Source: Sipunculus nudus | Taxonomy: Eukaryota; Annelida; Sipuncula; Golfingiida; Sipunculidae | Direction: 5' to 3' | DNA length: 64,000 bases | Assembly: GCA_026874595.1 (NCBI GenBank) | Contig: CM049322.1 | Span: 2,155,900-2,219,899 of the forward strand | In this document: positions 60,767 through 64,000 of the stretch, one piece after another | Position numbering within the stretch: the stretch's first letter is position 1 | Layout of the letters: every line of letters starts with the position of its first letter | Notes under the pieces: model-generated | What the model saw: the letters and a program-made list of their open reading frames with translations, nothing else | Databases searched by the model: none | Told to the model about the DNA's origin: nothing | Made by a program: the position numbers and the translations under genes

Positions 60767-62976
60767 AACGGGGACGAACACATACCTACCTGGTTGAGAC
60801 ATTTATTTGACTAAATTCCCACCCGTTTTGTTCCCCTCCCTCTAAGAAATATTCAGTGATATGAAAACTAAAATATTACAACTTTATGACAAATTTTAGA
60901 AAAGCAAAAAAAAAATAAAACATTTCAGCCCTCAAAAAGAAGTCCAGCAGAAGTTGAGTTACTGGAAGCTTATTTTTTCATATTCATTAAATGATCAATA
61001 GGTCTTCAAAGTTTCATGATGATAGCTGCAGCTGCTTTTGAGATATTTGGTAACAGACAGTGGATGGTTAACAGGGGATGCTTTGTCATGGAATATATTC
61101 ACAGTGAACTAAAATGTGTATTTAAAAAAAAAATATCCCATAAAAAATGTCACAGGATTCTTTTTTACTGTTTAGATTTTATTTTAAAATGATAATTAAA
61201 CTTTGTTTGGAAGAGCAGAAATACAGTTTAGTATTATCACTTGAATTCCTAACTGAAACTGTTACATGCAGTATATAGAAGGGAATTCAATTATCTGATA
61301 GTTAATGACTGATTGATATAACATGTACATCCAGCACAGCACAACCTAGTGAGGACAGCTGTTTAAAAATGTTAATGGTATGCTTGTTACTAATAATGTC
61401 ATAATGTGGTACTTGGGAATGATATAAGACAAGGCCAATATAAGGAACACAGTTTACAATCAAATATTCCTGTGATGAATATGATATAACTGTTAATCAC
61501 TAAATTATTTAATATGGTGTAATTACTCTGACTATAATATGGTGTGCTATTTACTCTTGACTACACTATGGTGTGCTATTTACTCTTGACTATAATATGG
61601 TCGCCAATTACTCCGGCTACAATATGTTGTGCTAATTACTGTGACTACAGTATGGTGTGCTAATTACTGTGACTACTGTATGGTGTGCTAATTACTGTGA
61701 ATACTGTATGGTGTGCTAATTACTGTGACTACAGTATGGTGTGCTAATTACTCTTGACTACACTATGGTGTGCTAATAACTCTGACTACAGTTTGGTGTG
61801 CTAATTACTCTGACTTCAATATGGTTTTAATTACTTTGACTACCGCATGGTGTGCTAATTGCTCTGACTGTAATATGGTGTGCTAATTGCTCTGACTGAA
61901 ATATGGTGTGCTAATTGCTCTGACTTTAATATGGTGTGCTAATTACTCTGACTACACTATGGTGTGCTAATTACTTTGACTACAGTATGGTGTGCTAATT
62001 ACTCTGACTTCAATATGGTTTGCTAATTAATTTGACTACAGTATGGTGTGCTAACTGCTCTGACTGTAGTATGGTGTGCTAATTGCTCTAACTTTAATAT
62101 GTTGTGCTAATTACTCCAGCTACAATATGTTGTGCTAATTACTGTGACTACAGTATGGTGTGCTAATTACTGTGACTACTCTATCGTGTGCAAATTACTG
62201 TGAATACTGTATGGTGTGCTAATTACTGTGACTACAGTATGGTATGCTAATTACTCTTGACTACACTATGGTGTGCTAATAACTCTGACTACAGTTTGGT
62301 GTGCTAATTACTCTGACTTCAATATGGTTTTAATTACTTTGACTACCGCATGGTGTGCTAATTGCTCTGACTGTAATATGGTGTGCTAATTTCTCTGACT
62401 GAAATATGGTGTGCTAAGTGCTCTGACTGTAGTATGGTGTGCTAATTGCTCTGACTTTAATATGGTGTGCTTATTACTCTGACTACACTATGGTGTGCTA
62501 ATTACTCTGACTACACTATGGTGTGTGTATTACTCTGACTACAATATCACACATGAAGGGATAGATGGAATATTTGGACTTGACTGAGGTTAGGTGTTAT
62601 ACAACATGAAACTAACAAAGACAAATACATGGAGCAGGATAACGTTACATTCTGATCCTACCAAAAATACATGTACATGGACCACTAATCTAATAATGAC
62701 TTAGGGGTTCCATGTCAGAAATGCTTTAAAAGTAAGTAAGTGTTATCCATAAATTCTTGAATATGATTTTTAAAATCCTGGAAAATCTGGATAGGAATTT
62801 AATTAACTCCTTTCTTGTTGTTGTTGTTATATTTCTACAGGATAACGATAATGATGAAGATGACGAAGGGAATGTACACACAGGAGCGACTCCACCCTGG
62901 TTGAAAGATGATGATGATGAGGAGGAAACAAAAAGTGGAGACATTGGTCCATCCCTCTCATTGTACCAGAAACAAG
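32962..62976 (+). CDS. CENATAC: CENATAC (CCDC84), minor-spliceosome AT-AC splicing factor (split gene, seven exons, 3' end outside window)
   Basis: CENATAC works with the minor (U12-dependent) spliceosome and is needed for AT-AC introns; in vertebrates its loss disturbs mitosis. Exons 32962-33105, 43033-43196, 47684-47782, 51447-51513, 52736-52807, 57090-57212 and 62841-62976 join in phase, giving about 268 residues. Residues 15-34 form a zinc finger, C-x2-C-x9-H-x5-H (CEFCQRNHQQGPKHVYSKRH). Residues 73-106 form a second one, with WCYFC and GGFMEHLA-x3-H as in the vertebrate protein. A helical, Lys/Gln-rich middle (RFKAKAVLETERHLQ) follows, and then the diagnostic GNVHTGATPPWL and DIGPS motifs near the C terminus. 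The ATG at 32962 puts the first finger at the same distance from the start as in vertebrates. The last exon or exons lie beyond 64000. All introns are GT-AG. Introns 2, 3, 6 and 7 carry tandem arrays. Confidence 0.93.
33216..33380. repeat. TTGACACAC hairpin segment with CTCF-like site (duplicated at 38300)
   Basis: CCTTATTGACACAC-GGG-GTGTGTCAATAAGG (33226-33256) is a perfect 14-bp-arm hairpin, followed by more copies of TTGACACACGG and its reverse complement. CCGCTAGATGGCAG (33308-33321) fits the bilaterian CTCF motif. A decayed copy of the same segment lies at 38300-38405. Confidence 0.7.
33490..33576. repeat. GGGCCGGGTTGGTA short tandem repeats
   Basis: Four to five imperfect copies of GGGCCGGGTTGGTA, spaced 14-28 bp, make a GC-rich island in AT-rich intron sequence. 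Confidence 0.85.
33909..36118 (+). mobile_element. Helentron-like hairpin-headed element with internal tandem units
   Basis: The head hairpin AGCTCAGCTGACT-GTA-AGTCATCTGAGCT starts at 33909; a second internal head lies at 34955. The body is a series of diverged units starting GTTAACAGGGCACAAATCGT (about 340 bp at first, then 140-170 bp), with two exact GGTGGCGCCACC palindromes (34249, 34925). The 3' end is a GTCAGCTGAGT motif and a GACCC-CT-GGGTC hairpin, then ACTTGTTA. The paralogous segment at 38.9-39.3 kb lacks the insertion and so shows its boundaries. Confidence 0.75.
36440..37180 (+). mobile_element. 3' remnant of a non-LTR retrotransposon (LINE), frameshifted
   Basis: Translation pieced across frames shows the C-terminal zinc-binding region of a LINE reverse-transcriptase ORF. 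FQFYELQRRVKLNPFLHRLN is followed by DSPTCTFCELVRETLSHIF (36673-36729) and a frameshifted NCSFVANLW. The Cys-x2-Cys...His...Cys pattern is typical of the zf-RVT domain. Several frameshifts and stops make it dead. The end near 37165 has AATAAAAAAAG-type A-rich sequence, as at LINE 3' ends. The LINE clade cannot be assigned. Confidence 0.65.
38300..39320. repeat. Second copy of the duplicated intron 1 segment, lacking the Helentron-like insertion
   Basis: 38300-38405 matches 33216-33321 (hairpin, TTGACACACGAGTTAACTG, CTAGATGGCAGGGC). 38893-39320 matches 33600-33905 joined to 36117-36310: shared phrases include ACAAAATATAGTAAGTTAAT before the insertion point and ACTAAATATACAAACTTTAT after it. Copy 1 is split by the 2.2-kb element; copy 2 is continuous there. 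Confidence 0.85.
38413..38833. mobile_element. 421-bp foldback MITE with long TIRs
   Basis: The left end CACAGAGCCACAGGCCCC and the right end GGGGCCTGTGGCTCTGTG are perfect 18-bp inverted repeats. A second inner inverted pair (GGGTGATTGTTTCAGCCA / TGGCTGAAACAATCACCC, about 38486 and 38721) continues the fold. The paralogous site at about 33321 (GGCAGGGC-GTTTAC) lacks it, giving an empty site. No clear target duplication. Confidence 0.8.
40537..42046. mobile_element. hAT-like non-autonomous TIR element, 1.5 kb
   Basis: The left end CAGGGTTGGCAATTTTATCC and the right end (reverse complement CAGGGTTGGGTTTTATCC) are imperfect TIRs. Both subterminal regions are filled with copies of short ATCCGGATT/TTTAATCC/GGATAAAAC motifs in both orientations, as is common in hAT elements. 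Flanking 8-mers (TATAAATG, AATAAACA) are similar but not identical, so the target duplication is decayed or the call is off by a few bases. No transposase frame. Confidence 0.65.
42055..42113. repeat. (TA)n microsatellite
   Basis: About 27 TA repeats, interrupted once by TT, lie directly after the hAT-like element. Confidence 0.95.
43033..43196 (+). CDS. CENATAC: CENATAC exon 2 (second zinc finger)
   Basis: A 164-nt exon encodes VIQAQADAESPVIHSHGWE and then IWCYFCAKDIKKHEELNMLV, VRNGGFMEHLA. It is close to the vertebrate CCWCLCCGCEVREHLSH...YGGLLEHLAS pattern. The acceptor is TTTTCTCTGAGCAG and the donor AGCCAG|GTACAA. It begins in phase 0 and ends two bases into a codon. Confidence 0.92.
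43509..44432 (+). repeat. 13-bp tandem array (about 70 copies) carrying U12-type 5' splice-site cores
   Basis: The unit is ATATCCTTGTCTT, with variants ATATCCTTGTTTT and AAATCCTTGTCTT. About 60 of about 70 units contain ATATCCTT on the CENATAC-sense strand, which is positions +1 to +8 of the AT-AC U12-type donor consensus; eight units carry AAATCCTT. Rare CTCATATCC units at 43851, 44150 and 44358 are 299 and 208 bp apart (23 and 16 units), so blocks have been duplicated. It begins 312 nt after the exon 2 donor. Frames open on the plus strand are due to the stop-free repeat. Confidence 0.97.
44437..44714 (+). mobile_element. tRNA-derived SINE, full length, with target-site duplication
   Basis: The head carries a B box GAGTTCGAATCCCGG (44467-44481) in a tRNA-like sequence. 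The body includes GCAATGGACTAGCGTCCCAT and ACAGAAACCGGGATAAGC, blocks I recall from widespread invertebrate SINEs. TATCTGTGG flanks both ends (44428-44436 and 44715-44723). It sits exactly at the right edge of the 13-bp array. Confidence 0.8.
44790..44980 (+). repeat. Degenerate copies of the CENATAC exon 3 acceptor region (left part)
   Basis: Phrases of the type TTTTGTTTCAGTGCCTGATGATG...AGCAAGTGCC recur here (TTCAGTGCCTGATGATGAGC at about 44782; TTGCTTCAGTGCCTGCTGATG at about 44939) and again at 47557-47690. They match the real acceptor TTCTTTTGTTTCAG|TGCTGG. The Helentron-like insertion has split the series. Confidence 0.75.
44981..47556 (+). mobile_element. Helentron-like hairpin-headed element, intact, about 2.58 kb
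   Basis: The head hairpin AGCTCAGCTGACT-ATA-AGTCATCTGAGCT (44981-45011) is followed by GTCCGTCCGTCC-type repeats. Two diverged internal units of about 680 bp follow (ACAGTTAGATGTC at 45117 and 45797), then non-coding sequence. The end is CAGCTGAGCG plus the palindrome GACCCATGGGTC (47538-47549) and CCTTGTTT. Flanks TGCCTTTTTT and GTTTCAGTGCC join to a phrase present intact nearby, so the insertion was between T residues, as reported for Helentron-type elements. No Rep/helicase frame. Confidence 0.75.
47557..47683 (+). repeat. Tandem copies of the exon 3 acceptor (right part)
   Basis: Units of about 42 bp read GTTTCAGTGCCTGATAATG, GTTTCAGTGCCTGATGATAT, GTTTTAGTGCCTCATGATG, and finally the true acceptor GTTTCAG|TGCTGG. 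Each repeats the polypyrimidine tract and AG with the first exon-like bases. Confidence 0.85.
47684..47782 (+). CDS. CENATAC: CENATAC exon 3
   Basis: A 99-nt exon encodes (S)AGHLEKAHAFWLKHKLDRS and LKTQYLMSDDQLN(R), matching vertebrate PEHKKATNKFWWENK...EKFLVTPQDYAR. It contributes the last His of the second zinc finger. The acceptor is TTTTGTTTCAG and the donor AACAG|GTCAGA. Split codons on both sides fit the neighbouring exons. Confidence 0.9.
47941..49106. repeat. 45-bp tandem array, about 26 copies
   Basis: The unit combines CTGCTGGTGACCTGACAG, TCGTTAGGTGACAACAC and TCGGCGCTCT. Copies diverge by 2-6 bases. The right quarter (48800-49106) uses a GCACTGTCTG variant in place of GCGCTCTCTG. 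The unit is 15 codons and stop-free in frames on the minus strand, which explains a 392-codon frame there. It starts 158 bp after exon 3, inside CENATAC intron 3. Confidence 0.97.
49110..50030. other. CENATAC intron 3, unique AT-rich part
   Basis: No gene or clear repeat recognised. Confidence 0.45.
50040..51010. repeat. Degraded tandem units related to the GGTGGCGCCACC repeats
   Basis: Recurring phrases TTTGATATATCAGCCTGAAAT, TGCACAGTGTATGTCC and CACCTACAAT appear at about 100-150 bp spacing, with one exact GGTGGCGCCACC at 50650. It resembles the 19.5-20.7 kb repeat. Shorter repeats (GCAGACTGCCAACT, AAGAGTTCACA) occupy 50080-50270. Confidence 0.6.
51447..51513 (+). CDS. CENATAC: CENATAC exon 4
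   Basis: A 67-nt exon encodes (R)FKAKAVLETERHLQHKHTHV and QQ, aligning to vertebrate RFKKSMVKGLDSYEE. The acceptor is TTTTTTTGTCTACAG and the donor CAACAA|GTAAGT. It takes one base from exon 3's split codon and ends in phase 0. Confidence 0.85.
51514..52735. other. CENATAC intron 4 with a hairpin-headed element fragment
   Basis: Around 51987-52345 a head CTCCCATGGGGGGAGACATAA, followed by GTCTGTCAATGCGTCGGTGTC and 'aggtcaa' phrases, resembles another hairpin-headed family common in molluscs. Its 3' end is not seen. The rest shows nothing. Confidence 0.5.
52736..52807 (+). CDS. CENATAC: CENATAC exon 5
   Basis: A 24-codon exon in phase 0 encodes VASHIRRQSQKQQNITHFHR and QLQE, the basic, Gln-rich helical segment (vertebrate MAAQIREVEQSRQEVV). 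The acceptor is CATGCTCTTCAG and the donor CAGGAG|GTTCGT. Reading on past the donor reaches a TAA after four codons, which supports the donor choice. Confidence 0.78.
52808..54975. other. CENATAC intron 5, left part
   Basis: A possible single terminus of a pogo-like element (TACAGTGAAACCTTTG at 52938) has no matching partner. An 11-G run lies at about 53511. No exon is convincingly recognised; see the rejected candidate at 54845. Confidence 0.45.
54982..56287 (+). mobile_element. Hairpin-headed interspersed element (ATGCCCC family)
   Basis: The head ATGCCCCGCCAC-AAA-GTGGCCGGGGCAT (54982-55009) forms a near-perfect stem, followed by CGTCCTTCCGTCCTTCC. The body has recurring units (AATTTCATGAAAAA with ATACACATGTACAGACTTT, at about 55090 and 56040). 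The end reads GCATTCATGTCGTACCGACAC-ATCTAGTTTTT. The layout (hairpin, TCCG repeats, tandem core, conserved tail) matches the AGCTCAG family. No coding. Confidence 0.7.
56630..56668 (+). mobile_element. Isolated 3' end of an AGCTCAG-family element
   Basis: TTCAGCTGAGCTCTGTGGCT followed by CATGGCTCCCTTGTTTT matches the terminal TCAGCTGAG...GACCCATGGGTCCCTTGTTT of the family. The matching head is not seen close upstream. Confidence 0.55.
57090..57212 (+). CDS. CENATAC: CENATAC exon 6
   Basis: A 41-codon exon in phase 0 encodes TTSKSGSNSRKPTWKPHERS, then SQRLVQTITGTGEGFTAVRI-Q. The end GEGFTAVRIQ corresponds to vertebrate GPSLTFIGHQ just before the conserved HTGATPPW motif. The donor is ATACAG|GTGAGA. 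The acceptor (TTCTTCAAG, AG at 57088-57089) is less certain: 57102 is also in phase. Confidence 0.72.
57354..60523 (+). mobile_element. Helentron-like element, AGCTCAG family, head-deleted copy
   Basis: It begins TTTAGCTCAG, then jumps to TCATGGTCCATTGTCCGTC, so the second arm of the head hairpin is deleted. Two internal units (ACAGTTAGATGTCCCC at 57461; GATGTCTCCAAAATCTCC at 58139) are about 680 bp apart, as in the 45-kb copy. The 3' end is TCAGCTGAGCGCCGTGACCC-ATTGGTCCCTTGTTT (60488-60523). A 69-bp direct duplication lies at 59390-59525. No coding. Confidence 0.7.
60524..61485. other. CENATAC intron 6, with a (CA)n microsatellite
   Basis: An interrupted CACACA tract lies at about 60710-60768. 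Nothing else is recognised. Confidence 0.5.
61490..62548. repeat. 28-bp tandem array with a ~503-bp higher-order duplication
   Basis: The unit is TGACTACAGTATGGTGTGCT plus AATTACTC, with about 37 diverged copies. A run beginning CTCCGGCTACAATATGTTGT at 61611 recurs as CTCCAGCTACAATATGTTGT at 62114, followed by the same order of variants. A block of about 18 units was therefore duplicated. It ends about 290 bp before exon 7. Confidence 0.95.
62841..62976 (+). CDS. CENATAC: CENATAC exon 7 (HTGATPPW motif)
   Basis: A 136-nt exon encodes DNDNDEDDEGNVHTGATPPW, then LKDDDDEEETKSGDIGPSLS and LYQKQ. GNxHxGATPPW and the acidic stretch before xIGPS are the most diagnostic CENATAC features. The acceptor is TTATATTTCTACAG and the donor AAACAAG|GTGAAT. 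It ends one base into a codon. Reading past the donor meets TAG at the third codon. Confidence 0.94.
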
Positions 62977-64000
62977 GTGAATAGAAACACCTGTCCCTCT
63001 CGTTGTACCATAAGCAGGGTGAATAGAAACACCTGTCCCTCTCATTGGACCAGAAACAAGGTGAATAGAAACACCTGTCCCTCTCATTGTACCAGAAACA
63101 AGGTGAATAGAAACACCTGTCCCTCTCATTGTACCAGAAACAAGGTGAATAGAAACACCTGTCCCTCTCATTGTACCAGAAACAAGGTGAATAGAAACAC
63201 CTGTCCCTCTCATTGTACCAGAAACAAGGTGAATAGAAACACCTGTCCCTCTCATTGGACCAGAAACAAGGTGAATAGAAACACCTGTCCCTCTCATTGG
63301 ACCAGAAACAAGGTGAATAGAAACACCTGTCCCTCTCATTGGACCAGAAACAAGGTGAATAGAAACACCTGTCCCTCTCATTATACCAGAAACAAGTTGA
63401 TTAGAAACACCTGTCCCTCTCATTGTACCATAAACAAAGTGAATAGAAATATCTGTCCCTCTCATTGTACCATAAACAAAGTGAATAGAAATACCTGTCT
63501 CTCTCATTGTTCCAGAAACAAGGTGAATAGAAACACCTGTCCCTCTCATTGTACCAGAAAACAAGGTGAAAAGAAACACCTGTCCCTCTCATTTTACCAG
63601 AAACAAGGTGTATAGAAACACCTGTCCCTCTCATTGTATCAGAAACAAGGTGAAAAGAAACACCTGTCCCTCTCATTGTACCAGAAACAAGGTGAATAGA
63701 AACACCTGTCCCTCTCATTGTACCATAAACAAAGTGAATAGAAATACCTGTCCCTCTCATTGTTCCAGAAACAAGGTGAATAGAAACACCTGTCCCTCTC
63801 ATTGTACCAGAAAACAAGGTGAAAAGAAACACCTGTCCCTCTCATTGTTCCAGAAACAAGGTGAATAGAAACACCTGTCCCTCCCATTGTACCAGAAACA
63901 AGGTGAATAGAAACACCTGTCCCTCTCATTGTACCATAAACAAAGTGAATAGAAATACCTGTCCCTCTCATTGTTCCAGAAACAAGGTGAATAGAAACAC
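62953..64000 (+). repeat. 42-bp tandem array derived from the exon 7 donor, about 24 copies, runs off the window
   Basis: Each unit is the last 24 bases of exon 7 (CCCTCTCATTGTACCAGAAA-CAAG) plus the first 18 of the intron (GTGAATAGAAACACCTGT). The first copy is the real exon-intron junction. Most copies keep AACAAG|GTGAAT; some read AACAAAGTGAAT or AAGTTGATT. The unit is 14 codons, so stop-free frames run on both strands; these are not genes. Confidence 0.97.

Noticed and set aside
61490-62548. 28-bp units as an array of branch point plus acceptor mimics (GCTAAT ... CTACAG)
   Set aside because: The words fit the loose YTNAY...YAG pattern, but that pattern is very common and no real exon boundary matches the unit, unlike the 42-bp array.
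62827-63971. Frames of 100-250 codons on both strands in the last kilobase
   Set aside because: By-products of the 42-bp array. The true exon ends at 62976 with a canonical donor and an in-frame stop just after.

Overview
This window is eukaryotic nuclear DNA: AT-rich, intron-dominated, and dense in tandem arrays and non-autonomous transposons. The two conserved genes are animal genes. A tRNA-derived SINE and the hairpin-headed interspersed elements with (GTCC)n heads resemble repeats common in molluscs, so a mollusc (bivalve or gastropod) is my best inference. The species cannot be read from the sequence. No database search was possible; the gene calls rest on conserved residues, exon phases and canonical splice sites.

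Two genes are arranged head to head. On the minus strand, RRP1 (nucleolar protein of 60S ribosome biogenesis, NNP-1/Nop52 family) starts at 27358. It runs left through seven exons (27358-27229, 22849-22767, 22413-22267, 21744-21550, 21072-21008, 8176-8005, 5089-4992) and continues beyond the exons I can place. On the plus strand, CENATAC (CCDC84, the minor-spliceosome factor for AT-AC introns) starts at 32962. It runs right through seven exons (32962-33105, 43033-43196, 47684-47782, 51447-51513, 52736-52807, 57090-57212, 62841-62976) and leaves the window. The 5.6 kb between the two starts holds a TIR transposon, a hairpin element and microsatellites.

Six long tandem arrays cover about a quarter of the window, and every one lies inside an intron. 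In RRP1 introns are a 59-bp array (5.6-7.5 kb) and a 36-bp array of about 278 copies (8.73-18.74 kb). In CENATAC introns are a 13-bp array (43.5-44.4 kb), a 45-bp array (47.9-49.1 kb), a 28-bp array (61.5-62.5 kb) and a 42-bp array (62.98 kb to the window end). The very long open frames through these arrays are artefacts of stop-free units whose length is a multiple of three.

The most interesting signals concern splicing. Most units of the 13-bp array in CENATAC intron 2 contain ATATCCTT, the core of the AT-AC U12-type 5' splice site, inside the gene for the factor that helps splice AT-AC introns. The 42-bp array is built from the end of CENATAC exon 7 plus the start of its intron, so it repeats a real 5' splice site about 24 times. 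RRP1 exon 2 has a 26-bp duplication of its donor. CENATAC exon 3 is preceded by several degenerate copies of its own acceptor. Mobile elements include a Helentron-like hairpin-headed family with two paralogous empty sites, two pogo-like TIR elements, a hAT-like element, a 1.7-kb TIR element flanked by AATTC, a 421-bp foldback MITE, two SINEs and a LINE remnant.
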